From Nocardia aurantiaca (GTDB lineage Bacteria; Actinomycetota; Actinomycetes; Mycobacteriales; Mycobacteriaceae): a stretch of DNA of 64,000 nt. Positions 1 through 8,604 of the stretch are shown piece after piece. Position 1 is the stretch's first letter; every line of letters begins with the position of its first letter. Location: NCBI RefSeq assembly GCF_009708175.1, contig NZ_WMBB01000002.1:1-64000 (forward strand), written 5' to 3'. Made by a program: the position numbers and the translations under genes. A model generated the notes under the pieces. The model was given only the letters and a program-made list of their open reading frames with translations. It did not search any database and was not told the origin of the DNA.

Positions 1-260
1 GCCTGGCGACCGCACCGGCCGCGCTGGCGGCCTTCGCCGGCGCGGGTGGCCTGGCCGGCACCCTGCTGGCCGGGGGCGGCACGCTCGCGGGCGGGCTGTG
101 GAACTACCTGAGCACGGTGCAGGCGGCGCCGGGCGAAAGCGCGTACGCCCAGCAGGGCGGCCTGCTCGACCCGAACGGCACCGGCGTGCCCGACGCGAAT
201 CTGCGACTGCCGAAGATCACCCTGCCCAGCGGTTCCTCCAGCCTGTCTGCTGGTCATTAA
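1..260 (+). CDS. C-terminal end of an unidentified Gly/Ala-rich protein (5' partial)
   Basis: An open frame enters from the left edge (first full codon at base 3) and ends with TAA at 258-260. The visible 85 residues begin with an Ala/Gly/Leu-rich hydrophobic stretch that could be one or two membrane helices. A polar tail follows, containing GLWNYLSTVQ and ending in Ser residues. No family is recognised. It could be the end of a small membrane or secreted protein; too little is present to tell. Confidence 0.5.
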   Translation, partial: LATAPAALAAFAGAGGLAGTLLAGGGTLAGGLWNYLSTVQAAPGESAYAQQGGLLDPNGTGVPDANLRLPKITLPSGSSSLSAGH

Positions 261-316
261 CCGATGACGGTGCCCCGCGCTCGGCGGACCAGCTGAGTCA
301 AGGCTCGCTTGCCTCC

Positions 317-343
317 GTTCACGTGTGGTCAGAACACGTGAAC
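317..343. promoter_or_regulatory. Perfect 9-bp inverted repeat, candidate operator of the Lrp-type regulator
   Basis: GTTCACGTG (317-325) and CACGTGAAC (335-343) are exact reverse complements separated by 9 bp. The repeat lies directly upstream of, or overlaps, the start region of the Lrp-family gene. Its size and symmetry fit a homodimeric regulator. Autoregulation is an inference from position. Confidence 0.5.
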
Positions 344-375
344 AGAGGTCAGCGGGCAGTAATACGATCCGGCAT

Positions 376-1446
376 GTGAATGATCGGATCCGGGATCTAG
401 TGGAGAGTGGCACCGATAACGGTTTGCTGCCCGGTTCCAGTATTTCCGAACCGGACTTGGCGCTGATCGACGCATTGCAGTCGGCACCCCGTGCCCCCTG
501 GTCGCATATCGGCCGGGCGATCGGTGTCGACGCCACGACCGCCGCTCGGCGGTGGGAACGGCTGAGAGCCGACGGCTCGGCTTGGCTCACCGCTTACGCG
601 TCGGCACGGCTCGCCACGATCGGGTTCGTCGAAATTCGTTGCCGCCCACGTTTCATCGATGCCGTGAGCGCGGCGGCTGTGGAACTGCCGTGGGTGATCG
701 GCGTCGAGGAGACCGCCGGAGACTTCGATCTGCTGATCTCGGCGGGGGCAGCGGACCTGCCCACCCTGGGGCGATGGGTCCGCGACGACATCGGTGGCCT
801 GCGCGGCATTCGTTCGGCCCGAATGCGGGTGGGCATCACCCTCTTCGGAGAGGGCGGCGATTGGCGAATGCGGGCGCTGCCGCCGGCGCAGCGCGCCGAA
901 CTGTCCACGCCTCGGGCATCGAGCCGGACCGCATACGGCGCGCGCGGCCTCACCCGGCTCTCGCCGGTGGATCAGGCGCTGGTGACGGCCCTGCACGCCG
1001 ACGCCCGCATGAGCTATACCGAACTGGGCGCCGCCGCGGGCGTCAGCGAGCACACCGCCCGCCGCCGGGTCGATCGCCTGTTACGCGAGGGGGACGTGGT
1101 GATCCGCTGCGATTTCGCCTACTCGCTCGCAGGACTGTCGACCCTGGTCGTGTACGGCATGCAGGTACCGCAGGCTCAGCTGGCGTCCACCGGGTCGGCG
1201 CTGGCCCGGCTGGCACAGGTGCGGTTGTGCTCCGCCGTCAGCGGCCGCCACAGCTTGATGACCCACGTGCTGCTGCACGGACTCAGCGGTATCGGCCCGT
1301 TCGAGAAGATGCTGGCCGACCGGTTCCCGGCTCTCGAGATCAAGGACCGCGCGGTCGTCCTGCGCACCCCCAAACGGGTGGGCTGGCTGCTCGACGAACG
1401 TGGCCGGGCCGTCGGCCGGATTCCGCTGGGGCCGCTGCGGCCCTAA
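376..1446 (+). CDS. Lrp/AsnC-family transcriptional regulator with two HTH domains
   Basis: A transcription factor of the feast/famine (Lrp/AsnC) family, in the double-length form seen in actinobacteria. The first AsnC-type helix-turn-helix starts at DLALIDAL, followed by an effector-domain segment. A second HTH starts at LSPVDQALVTALHADARMSYTE, followed by a second ligand-binding segment. The length, about 356 residues, is twice that of a single-module Lrp. The GTG at 376 is preferred because a GTG at 325 falls inside the inverted repeat at 317-343; the start remains uncertain and no strong Shine-Dalgarno is visible for either. It is convergent with the PucR-type gene, with a 50-bp gap. Its target is unknown; amino-acid or small-metabolite sensing is usual for the family. 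Confidence 0.85.
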   Translation: MNDRIRDLVESGTDNGLLPGSSISEPDLALIDALQSAPRAPWSHIGRAIGVDATTAARRWERLRADGSAWLTAYASARLATIGFVEIRCRPRFIDAVSAAAVELPWVIGVEETAGDFDLLISAGAADLPTLGRWVRDDIGGLRGIRSARMRVGITLFGEGGDWRMRALPPAQRAELSTPRASSRTAYGARGLTRLSPVDQALVTALHADARMSYTELGAAAGVSEHTARRRVDRLLREGDVVIRCDFAYSLAGLSTLVVYGMQVPQAQLASTGSALARLAQVRLCSAVSGRHSLMTHVLLHGLSGIGPFEKMLADRFPALEIKDRAVVLRTPKRVGWLLDERGRAVGRIPLGPLRP

Positions 1447-1496
1447 CGCGGCGCTACGGGGTGATCCACCGGTCCGCGGCGATGGCGGCACGCGTT

Positions 1497-2627
1497 TCAG
1501 GCCGCCCAGGCCAGCCACGCGCGGCACAGCCACCACGCCGTCATCGCCCCGAACGTGGTGTGTGGATCCAATCCGGTGACCTCGCTGAAGCGCTGCACGC
1601 GGTTGCGCACCGTATTGGCATGCACGAAAAGGGATTTGGCCGCCGCATCGGTGTCCCGGTCCGCCTCCAGCCAGGCGCACACCCCACGCACGACCGGGTC
1701 GGTGTTCGCGCCGAGGGCGGCCAATGCCGACCCATGGCGGTCCAACAGCGCCGCCGCCAGGTCGGCTCGATCGGCCAGCGCCGCCGGCACCGCCACCTGA
1801 GCGATGTGGACAATCCCCGAATACCCGGTCGCCTCCGCGGCGGTCAGGGCGGCCGTCGCGAGCCGGTGAACGGTGGCGAGTTCCTCGGCTTCGGCGGGTC
1901 CGGCCACTCCGATCACCACCCCGTCCGCGACCGCGGACGGCGGCCGGTCCAGCACACCGACCAGGAATTCGTCCAACGGCGCGATCACCGCGACTCCACT
2001 TTCCCGCGATACCCGCTCGAGTTCCGCCGTGGACACACCGCCACCCGTCCGGGCCACCGCCACCCACAGGCCACCCGCGACACGCAAGCCCGCCTCGGCG
2101 GCAGCCAGCCCGGCCGCCGAACCGCCCGCCAGCAGACGCCGCAGGATGACCGCGGTCCGTTCGCTCGCCCCGTGCCGCTGCCCGGCCTGCGCGGCACGAT
2201 GGGCCGCGATCAGCCTCGACCGCACCGCTTCGGCCCAGTCCTCGTACAGCTCCCGCGCGTCGAGGAGCAGATCCGGGTGAATCCCATTGGCCGCGGCCGC
2301 TTCCCGCGCACGTGACCAAATCGCCCGTTCGGCCACGTGGATGGCCCGCAAGACCGCCTCGATCGGCACTCCCTGGCCGGCCCGGGTGACCGCGAGCTCC
2401 TCCACGAACGACAGCTCCGCCTCCACCGGCCCGCGCCGCGCCGCCAGCGCCCGGGTCGACGCGACCAGCAGTGCCCGGGTGTGACCGGCGATATCGGCGC
2501 GGGTGAGCGGCGCGACCTCCCGCACGGCAGCGCGTACGCCCGAAACAGCGGTGGACAGCAGATCGTCCTCCCCGACGATCTGTTCGATCAGATCGACCAT
2601 GACGGCCCAGTCGTCGCGCGAGTTCAC
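1497..2627 (-). CDS. PucR/CdaR-type transcriptional regulator
   Basis: A regulator of about 376 residues with the C-terminal PucR-type helix-turn-helix (LFVHANTVRNRVQRFSEVTG, then DPHTTFGAMTAWWLCRAWL). The N-terminal half is alpha-helical and Ala-rich, as in RsbR/PucR N-terminal sensor regions. A GTG at 2627 gives the usual N-terminus beginning just before RDDWAVMV; alternative starts are 2693 (ATG) and 2600 (ATG). It is divergent from the five-gene oxidoreductase/transporter operon starting at 2806, and PucR proteins often control the adjacent divergent catabolic genes. This makes it the likely regulator of that operon (inference). Confidence 0.85.
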   Translation of the reverse strand: MNSRDDWAVMVDLIEQIVGEDDLLSTAVSGVRAAVREVAPLTRADIAGHTRALLVASTRALAARRGPVEAELSFVEELAVTRAGQGVPIEAVLRAIHVAERAIWSRAREAAAANGIHPDLLLDARELYEDWAEAVRSRLIAAHRAAQAGQRHGASERTAVILRRLLAGGSAAGLAAAEAGLRVAGGLWVAVARTGGGVSTAELERVSRESGVAVIAPLDEFLVGVLDRPPSAVADGVVIGVAGPAEAEELATVHRLATAALTAAEATGYSGIVHIAQVAVPAALADRADLAAALLDRHGSALAALGANTDPVVRGVCAWLEADRDTDAAAKSLFVHANTVRNRVQRFSEVTGLDPHTTFGAMTAWWLCRAWLAWAA

Positions 2628-2805
2628 CCCACGATCGTGCCTGCCGTTGTGGTGCACCACAACTAGAGGCCCGAACAAGGTGAACCGCGCCATGTTCAGG
2701 ATCGAATTCTCTCCCTACCGTTGGGGAGCAATACAAAGACCAGTGCATCCGGATCCGAATCGACCCGCTCGATCCGCGACCGCGAGCCCGATGACAGGAC
2801 CAAGC

Positions 2806-3606
2806 ATGACGAAAGTCGCCGTGATCACCGGCGCGGCGGGCGGCATCGGCCGGGCAATGCTCCAGCGATTCCAGCAGCAGGGCTACACCGTGGCCGGTCT
2901 GGATCTGCCACACGCCTGTCCTGCAGGTGACCCGCGCTTCCTCGGCTGCGACATCACCGACGAAGCGCAGGTGCGAACCGTGTTCGAGCATGTGGTCGCG
3001 ACGTACGGCCGCATCGATGTGCTCGTCAACAATGCGGGCATCTCGGCGATCGGCGCGCTGATGGACCACGACGTGGCGACCTATCGGCACGTGATGGAGG
3101 TCAACTACATCGGCGCGCTGCTGTGCACCCGCGCCGCGCTGCCTGCCCTGACGGCGGCCGGCGGGCGGATCGTGGTGACGAGCTCGGTCGCCGGATTCGC
3201 GCCCGTCCTCGGCCGGCCGGCCTATGTGGGAGCCAAGCACGCCGTGACCGGACTGTTCACAGCCTTGCGGCATGAGCTTGCCCCGCAAGGCATTTCGGTG
3301 ACGATGGTGCATCCGACGTTCGTGGTCGGCGGGATGGGCGAAGTCGATCGGGCCGCGGGGGTGGAACGCCCCGTCACCGGCCCGGAGATCACCCCCGATG
3401 ACGTGGCACGGCTGGTCGTGCAGGCGGTGCTCGACGGCCGTGACCTGGTCCTGCCCGGACGAACAGCGAAGCTGGCCTGGTGGGCCAATCGTCTCTCGCC
3501 GCGCGGGTACGCCTGGGCGATGGCGCGCCGGCTCCGGCGCACCGCGCCGCCGACACCGCGCATCGCATCGATCACCCGACCCGTATCCGAGGAGACAACC
3601 CGATGA
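2806..3606 (+). CDS. Short-chain dehydrogenase/reductase (first gene of the five-gene operon)
   Basis: A classical SDR of 266 residues that would oxidise an alcohol or reduce a ketone with NAD(P). The cofactor motif TGAAGGIGR is at the N-terminus, NNAG follows strand 4, Ser sits in VTSSVAG, and the catalytic Tyr/Lys pair is in YVGAK. The ATG at 2806 begins directly at the Rossmann strand (MTKVAVITGAAGG). A longer reading frame upstream lacks such a signature. Its TGA overlaps the ATG of the next gene (ATGA). The C-terminal extension (RLSPRGYAWAMARRL) resembles SDRs that work with hydrophobic substrates. The substrate is unknown. Confidence 0.9.
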   Translation: MTKVAVITGAAGGIGRAMLQRFQQQGYTVAGLDLPHACPAGDPRFLGCDITDEAQVRTVFEHVVATYGRIDVLVNNAGISAIGALMDHDVATYRHVMEVNYIGALLCTRAALPALTAAGGRIVVTSSVAGFAPVLGRPAYVGAKHAVTGLFTALRHELAPQGISVTMVHPTFVVGGMGEVDRAAGVERPVTGPEITPDDVARLVVQAVLDGRDLVLPGRTAKLAWWANRLSPRGYAWAMARRLRRTAPPTPRIASITRPVSEETTR

Positions 3607-4964
3607 ATGCCCCCTGCCGCGTCGCGGTCATCGGCGCCGGCGCGGCCGGTCTCGCCACCACCAAGGCTCTGCTCGACAGCGGCCTCGATGTCGTGACCTA
3701 CGAAAGAGGAGACCGCCCCGGAGGTTTGTGGGCGCGGGACAACAGCAGCGGGCTCTCCGCCGCCTACGAGTCGCTACATCTGAACACCAGCAAGGCCCGC
3801 ACCGAGTTCGCCGACTTCCCGATGCCGGCCGAGTGGCCCGACTATCCCGCAGCCGACCACGTCGCCGGATACCTGACCGATTACGCCCACCGGTTCGGTC
3901 TGCGCGACCACATCCGTTTCGGCAGTACCGTCACCGCGGTCGACCGCCCCGAGCCCCGGAGGCCGTGGGTCGTGCACACCGAATCCCGGGAGGCCGGCGA
4001 GTTCGACGCCATCGTGGTCGCCAACGGCCACAACTGGGATCCCCGCCGTCCGGAACCCGGCTACCCCGGAACCTTCGCCGGTGCGCAGTTGCACGCCCAT
4101 GAGTACCGCACCGCCGAGATCTTCCGCGACCGGCGCGTACTCGTCGTGGGCATGGGCAACTCCGCGATGGACATCGCCGTCGACGCCTCGTACGTCGCTC
4201 GTGGTCCGGTGCTGCTGTCGTCCCGACACGGGGTCCACATCGTCCCCAAATATCTGTTCGGCCGACCGTCGGACCAAACGGCCGGTCTCCTCGCGGCATT
4301 GCCGTGGCGTGCACGCCAGTTCGTCGCCGAGACAATGCTGCGACTGGCGGTGGGCACGCCCCAGAGCTACGGTCTGCCCGCGCCCGGTGGCGGCCTGTTC
4401 CAGAACCATCCGACCATCAGCGACACGATTCTGCATCGGCTCACCCATGGAGAGGTGGTGGCGCGCACCGGCATCGAACGCCTCGACGGTGATCGGGTCG
4501 TCTTCACCGACGGCAGCGCGGACCCGGTCGATGTGATCGTGTGGGCCACCGGCTATCGGGTGAGCATCCCGTTCCTGTCCACGCGCTGGATCGGATCGGA
4601 CGCCGAGCAACTGCCGCTGTACAAGCGCGTTTTCCATCTCGAGGATCCGAGTCTGGCCTTCGTCGGACTCATGCAGTCGACCGGCGCGGCCCTGCCCGTG
4701 GTGGAAGCTCAGGCGAAGCTGGCCGCGGCCTTCTATTCCGGCCGCTTCGCTCTCCCCGCCCCCGCGGGACAACAGCGAACGGTCGCCGCTGATCTGCGTG
4801 CCGCCATCGCACGCTGGGGCAGTGACCGCCGCCCCCACATGCGTATCGACTTCGACCGGTATCTGGCGGACGTGGCACGGGAGCTGGACACCGGGCGCGC
4901 CCGGGTCTCGCACCCGGAGGCCGTCCCCTTCGCCGGCGCTCACCGCGAGGAGGCTTCCGCGTGA
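3603..4964 (+). CDS. Flavin-containing monooxygenase (class B, FMO type)
   Basis: An FAD- and NADPH-dependent monooxygenase of about 453 residues. GAGAAGL near the N-terminus binds FAD. FAGAQLHAHEYR matches the FMO fingerprint FxGxxxHxxx(Y/F). GMGNSAMD is the NADPH Rossmann motif, and VWATGY is the late FMO/BVMO ATG motif. Enzymes of this group oxygenate N or S centres, or ketones in Baeyer-Villiger fashion; the sequence does not say which. The start overlaps the preceding SDR stop (ATGA) and the stop overlaps the next start (GTGA), so translation is probably coupled. The flanking SDRs suggest an alcohol-ketone-oxygenation series (inference). Confidence 0.9.
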   Translation: MNAPCRVAVIGAGAAGLATTKALLDSGLDVVTYERGDRPGGLWARDNSSGLSAAYESLHLNTSKARTEFADFPMPAEWPDYPAADHVAGYLTDYAHRFGLRDHIRFGSTVTAVDRPEPRRPWVVHTESREAGEFDAIVVANGHNWDPRRPEPGYPGTFAGAQLHAHEYRTAEIFRDRRVLVVGMGNSAMDIAVDASYVARGPVLLSSRHGVHIVPKYLFGRPSDQTAGLLAALPWRARQFVAETMLRLAVGTPQSYGLPAPGGGLFQNHPTISDTILHRLTHGEVVARTGIERLDGDRVVFTDGSADPVDVIVWATGYRVSIPFLSTRWIGSDAEQLPLYKRVFHLEDPSLAFVGLMQSTGAALPVVEAQAKLAAAFYSGRFALPAPAGQQRTVAADLRAAIARWGSDRRPHMRIDFDRYLADVARELDTGRARVSHPEAVPFAGAHREEASA

Positions 4965-5815
4965 ACATCCGTATCTGCCGTCCGATCACGTCGAGCGGCC
5001 TGCGTGACGCGCACGGCCTACGCGTCCTGATCACCGGCGCTTCGGGCACGTTCGGCCGCGCGCTCAGCGCCCGTCTGACCGAACTCGGCGCACAGGTGAT
5101 CGGCCTGGACGTCGCGCCGGACCCCACCGGTCCGGGCACTGTTCTGGCGTGCGACATCACCGATGACGCGAGCGTCGCCGCCGCCGTCGAGACCGCGATC
5201 TCCCGGCTCGGCGGCCTGGACCTGCTGATCAACAATGCCGGGGTGGGTGGACCGGCCCCCGCCGAGTTAGCGCCCGGCGCCGAGGTACGCCGCCAGCTGG
5301 AGATCAATCTGCTGGGCGCCTGGCGGGTCACGGCCGCATGCGTCGACGCCCTGGTGCAATCGCGCGGGCGCGTCATCATGCTCTGCTCCCGGATGGCGGT
5401 CATGCAGCTGCCCTTGGCCGCCGCATACGGCGCGTCGAAGCGCGCCCTCGTGGCCTACGCCGACGCACTGCGTCTGGAAATCGGCTCTCATGTCGGCGTG
5501 ACCTGCGTCTACCCCTCCGCGGTGCGCAGCCCCATTCACGATTCGACCGCCACCGCGGGCCTGTCGCTGGAAGGGATGAGCCGGTACGAACCGTTGGAGG
5601 GTGTGGTCGACACGGTGCTGCGAGCGGCCTTGGGCCCGGTGCGCCGTGACATGACCACCACCCGCCGGGGCGCCGTCGAGTTCTTCCTGTCGCGGCATCT
5701 GCCGTGGCTCACCGACCGCATCATCGCGCGAACGTTCGCCCGCCAGGCCCGCTCCGGCGCATTCGACGGCGCTGAGCTCGCGGCTGGTGTCGTGCGACGG
5801 CAGGCGCGAGCATGA
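4961..5815 (+). CDS. Short-chain dehydrogenase/reductase (third gene of the operon)
   Basis: A second classical SDR, 284 residues, clearly different from the first. The cofactor motif is TGASGTFGR, followed by NNAGVGG. The active-site region reads MLCSRMAV followed by YGASK. About 20 extra residues precede the Rossmann strand. The GTG start overlaps the monooxygenase stop, and the TGA overlaps the ATG of the transporter gene. Two dehydrogenases bracketing one monooxygenase would allow sequential oxidation of one substrate or processing of both reaction ends. The substrate is unknown. Confidence 0.88.
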   Translation: MNIRICRPITSSGLRDAHGLRVLITGASGTFGRALSARLTELGAQVIGLDVAPDPTGPGTVLACDITDDASVAAAVETAISRLGGLDLLINNAGVGGPAPAELAPGAEVRRQLEINLLGAWRVTAACVDALVQSRGRVIMLCSRMAVMQLPLAAAYGASKRALVAYADALRLEIGSHVGVTCVYPSAVRSPIHDSTATAGLSLEGMSRYEPLEGVVDTVLRAALGPVRRDMTTTRRGAVEFFLSRHLPWLTDRIIARTFARQARSGAFDGAELAAGVVRRQARA

Positions 5816-7182
5816 ACTCCATGGCCCGGCCCGCGGCCGTCGGTTCGCCGGGGGAGTCCGACAACTCGTTGCGAACCAGAACCACTGACCTGCTGGTCTA
5901 TGCCACCGGCTCGATCGGGATGGGGGTCTGGATCACGGTCCCAGGACTGCTGCTGTTGTACTTCCTGACCCGCACGCTGGGGGTTTCACCGCTGCTCGCC
6001 GGCCTGACCCTGGTGCTGCCCAAGATCGTCGACGTGCTGATCCACCCGTTGTTCGGGTATCTGTCCGACCGTCAGGCGCGGCGCGCGGGGCACCGGCGCG
6101 GCATGCTCCGCGCGGGGCTGCCGCTGGGACTCGCCATGCTCGCGATGTTCACTGTGCCCCAGGGATTCTCGGGTCCGTCGGCGGCCTTGTGGGTCGGTGG
6201 CTGGCTGGTTACCGGCAATCTGCTGTTCGCGGCCTTTCAGGTGCCGTACCTCACCACGCCCTCAGATCTGCCGGTCGGATACCACGAGCGCACGCGGGTC
6301 TTCATGTTCCGCATGCTGATGCTCACCGTGGGCCTGCTGGGTGCCGGTGCCGCCGCACCGGCGCTGGTGCACGCGGGCGGGCGGGCGGATTACGCCCGCA
6401 TGGCGCTCATCCTGGCGGTCGTGATGATCGCCGCCGGTGTGATCGGGCTGGCCGGAGTCCGACGCCTCACCGAGCGCCGCGGTTTCCGCGTCCAGGCCGA
6501 GGTCTCGCACGCCGGCCTGGGTGATCTTCGGAATACGCTGCGGGACAGCTCCTTCCGCGCACTCGTGCTGTCCTACCTGCTCACCGGAACGACCACGCAC
6601 CTGTTCCTCGCGGCCGTGCCCTTCTACACCGAGTATGTGGTGCGCGACAAAGACCTGACCGCGATACTCGTGGCCGGGTTCCTGAGCCCCGCGCTTTTCG
6701 CCGGGCCCGGGTGGATGTGGCTGTCTCGGCGGATCGGAAAACAGCGGGGACTGCTACTGGCACAGGGCATCTTCATCGCGGGCTCGCTTGCGTTGCTGCC
6801 CGGCAGCGCGGCCACACCGGCGGTGAGCGTGGCCATCGTGGCGGTTCTCGGAATCGCGTTCGCCGGGCTCCAACTGCTCGCATTCGCCATGGTGCCGGAC
6901 GCGGTCGCCGCCGCGGAAACGCGCGGCTCGGCGCGCGCCGGGTCGTACACCGGTGTGTGGACCGCGACCGACGCATTCGGTTCCGCGTTGGGCCCGTACG
7001 CCTACTCCGCCGTCCTCACGCTCGGGGGATTCGTCTCGGCCACCGAGGGACACGCGGCCGCGCAGTCGGATACCGCTCGGACCGCGATACTGTTGGGCTT
7101 CACCGTATTACCGACACTGCTCATGGTGCTGGCCTTCCTGTTCCAGCGTCGCTGCGCTCTCGACGCGGGCGCAACGGAGTGA
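5812..7182 (+). CDS. MFS carrier of the GPH/MelB-like type
   Basis: An integral membrane carrier of 456 residues with about 12 hydrophobic helices. The N-terminal half carries the cytoplasmic loop motif LSDRQARRAGHRRGM, characteristic of the glycoside-pentoside-hexuronide (MelB-like) branch of the major facilitator superfamily. The first helices contain TGSIGMGVWITVPGLLLLYF. It probably symports the substrate of the operon, although GPH-like proteins in actinobacteria also carry steroids, terpenoids and other non-sugars. It overlaps both neighbours by 4 bp. Confidence 0.82.
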   Translation: MNSMARPAAVGSPGESDNSLRTRTTDLLVYATGSIGMGVWITVPGLLLLYFLTRTLGVSPLLAGLTLVLPKIVDVLIHPLFGYLSDRQARRAGHRRGMLRAGLPLGLAMLAMFTVPQGFSGPSAALWVGGWLVTGNLLFAAFQVPYLTTPSDLPVGYHERTRVFMFRMLMLTVGLLGAGAAAPALVHAGGRADYARMALILAVVMIAAGVIGLAGVRRLTERRGFRVQAEVSHAGLGDLRNTLRDSSFRALVLSYLLTGTTTHLFLAAVPFYTEYVVRDKDLTAILVAGFLSPALFAGPGWMWLSRRIGKQRGLLLAQGIFIAGSLALLPGSAATPAVSVAIVAVLGIAFAGLQLLAFAMVPDAVAAAETRGSARAGSYTGVWTATDAFGSALGPYAYSAVLTLGGFVSATEGHAAAQSDTARTAILLGFTVLPTLLMVLAFLFQRRCALDAGATE

Positions 7183-7895
7183 CCGGTACCGTCCTGTCCG
7201 GCGCGCACGTCCTCGCGCTCACCGGTGTGCTGTTCGGTGCCGTCGCCCAGTCCGCGACCGGCATGGGCTTCTCGCTCATGGCGGCACCGGTGCTGATCCT
7301 GTACCTCGGCCCCCGGACCGGTATTGCCGCGACGGTGGCCCTGGCGGCCTTGTCCTCCGTCGCGCCGCTGGTGCGCGACGGGCGCCACGCCCGCCCACGG
7401 GAGGTCGGCCGACTCCTGGTGCCGATGCTGGCATGCACCCCCGTCATCGCCCTGATATTGCACCGGGTCGACACCCGTCCACTGGCTCTGATCGCGGGCT
7501 GCGGCGTCATCGCGTCCGTGAGCGTGCTGGCCGGCGGAGTGCGCTGGCGCTGGCTGCGCCACCCGTTGGGCGCGATGGCCACCGGCGGCGCCAGCGCCCT
7601 GCTCAATGTCGTCGGCGGCGTCGGAGGACCGCCGATCGGTCTCTACGCCGCCAACGCCGAGTGGGAACCGGCAAAGGCCCGCGCCAACCTGCACTGCGTC
7701 TTCCTTCTGCAGAACCTCGCCACATCGATGGTCCTCGGAATTCGGCTTCCCGGTATCGCCGAGATGCTCGCGCTGGCAGCGGGTACGGGCCTCGGGATGG
7801 CGCTCGCACCCCGGGTACCGATCGTGAGGGTGCGGCAGATGGTTCTGGGAGTCTCACTGCTCGGCGGCATTACCCTGGTCTGCCGCGCGGTCTGA
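7179..7895 (+). CDS. TauE/SafE (TSUP) family membrane transporter
   Basis: A membrane protein of 238 residues with 7-8 predicted helices. Two repeated signatures fit the sulfite/organosulfonate exporter family: the first half has GAVAQSATGMGFSLMAAPVL and the second has NVVGGVGGPPIGLYA. TSUP proteins move sulfite, sulfoacetate or other organic anions. The GTG start overlaps the stop of the MFS gene, making this the last gene of the operon. A possible export role for an acidic or sulfur-containing product is an inference from family and position. Confidence 0.85.
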   Translation: MTGTVLSGAHVLALTGVLFGAVAQSATGMGFSLMAAPVLILYLGPRTGIAATVALAALSSVAPLVRDGRHARPREVGRLLVPMLACTPVIALILHRVDTRPLALIAGCGVIASVSVLAGGVRWRWLRHPLGAMATGGASALLNVVGGVGGPPIGLYAANAEWEPAKARANLHCVFLLQNLATSMVLGIRLPGIAEMLALAAGTGLGMALAPRVPIVRVRQMVLGVSLLGGITLVCRAV

Positions 7896-8219
7896 ACTCA
7901 TGACGTATCGGCCGCGTGCCCGCTCGTCACCCCAGCGCCGCCGCCGACCGTATGGCGGTCTCGAGTCGGACGGTCGAAGCAGCCGACAATCGGGGGCGAT
8001 TCCGCCTCAGACGGCAGAGCGTCGAGCGAAGCGTTTACGCCGTCCGGTTGCCGCGGACATCGCGGAACGGATTCTCGCTGACGGCCCTACACTCTGGTGA
8101 TCATGCGGTGCATCGTGCACGGCAACTGGACGTCGGCGCCTCGGCAGGCAACAGCGTGACCGTGCCGAGGCGTCGACCATCCGAGATCGTCGCCGGTCGT
8201 TGCAGGCGTCCCGACGACG

Positions 8220-8260
8220 GCCGCGAGCCGCCGCGAAGGGAGCGCGGCTCGCGGCTTCTT
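8220..8260 (+). terminator. Strong hairpin with short T-tract, candidate rho-independent terminator
   Basis: GCCGCGAGCCG (8220-8230) pairs perfectly with CGGCTCGCGGC (8245-8255), and TTCTT follows. It lies 325 bp after the five-gene operon, so the transcript may run that far or the hairpin may end a non-coding transcript. Confidence 0.55.
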
Positions 8261-8296
8261 CGATCCCTATCGCTCCGTAGCGGCGCTGGGATCGAA
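8259..8296. repeat. Inverted repeat overlapping the terminator tail
   Basis: TTCGATCCC (8259-8267) and GGGATCGAA (8288-8296) are exact complements enclosing a nested CGCT/AGCG stem (8271-8282). It shares its left arm with the T-tract of the preceding hairpin, so the two structures would compete. Confidence 0.4.
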
Positions 8297-8381
8297 ACCT
8301 GGTGTCGCGGTTGGCAAATGAGACCATACCGCTGATCCGGCGGCTCGAGACCGAGTATTAGCCGGAATTAGGGGGTGATGC

Positions 8382-8412
8382 GTGTTACGTCATTTAACAC
8401 CCCTGATCAGGG
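8382..8412. repeat. Adjacent inverted repeat and perfect palindrome
   Basis: GTGTTA (8382-8387) faces TAACAC (8395-8400), followed at once by the perfect 12-bp palindrome CCCTGATCAGGG (8401-8412). Both are protein-binding-site sized. No adjacent gene makes a target obvious. Confidence 0.35.
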
Positions 8413-8556
8413 AATTCCACGTTTTCGCATCGCGGAATCGCCAATAGGGCAGATAACAGACCGCTCACATGGTCAAAGGCACGTAAACAGACCGAGCAAC
8501 TAATCGGCAATCGAGACGGCGGACCGAGACGCCACACGACGCCGCCCGGAACCTCC

Positions 8557-8604
8557 AGTCCAACGTGGAACGGTGGCCGTAGTCCAACGTGGAACGGTGG
8601 CCGT
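8557..8604. repeat. Perfect tandem duplication of a 24-bp unit
   Basis: Bases 8557-8580 and 8581-8604 are identical head-to-tail copies. Each unit begins AGTCCAACGTGGAACGG and ends TGGCCGT. The copies lie about 120 bp upstream of the hydrolase gene, just before its predicted promoter. Either a recent slippage duplication or a doubled binding site would explain it. Confidence 0.8.

Noticed and set aside
2711..2728. CTCCC/GGGAG repeat upstream of the PucR gene, and a 13-base likeness (TTGCTCCCCAAC on the minus strand) to the duplicated leader element
   Set aside because: The shared bases are isolated. None of the other conserved blocks or helices of the leader element occur nearby, so the likeness is treated as chance.
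8259..8296. tRNA-like arms around GGGATCGAA
   Set aside because: The stems do not give a cloverleaf; no anticodon arm or proper TPsiC loop is present.
7900..8335. Open frames in the 7.9-8.3 kb gap, one reading RPVAADIAERILADG
   Set aside because: They are Arg/Ser/Pro-rich, overlap hairpins and show no domain; typical random frames in GC-rich DNA.
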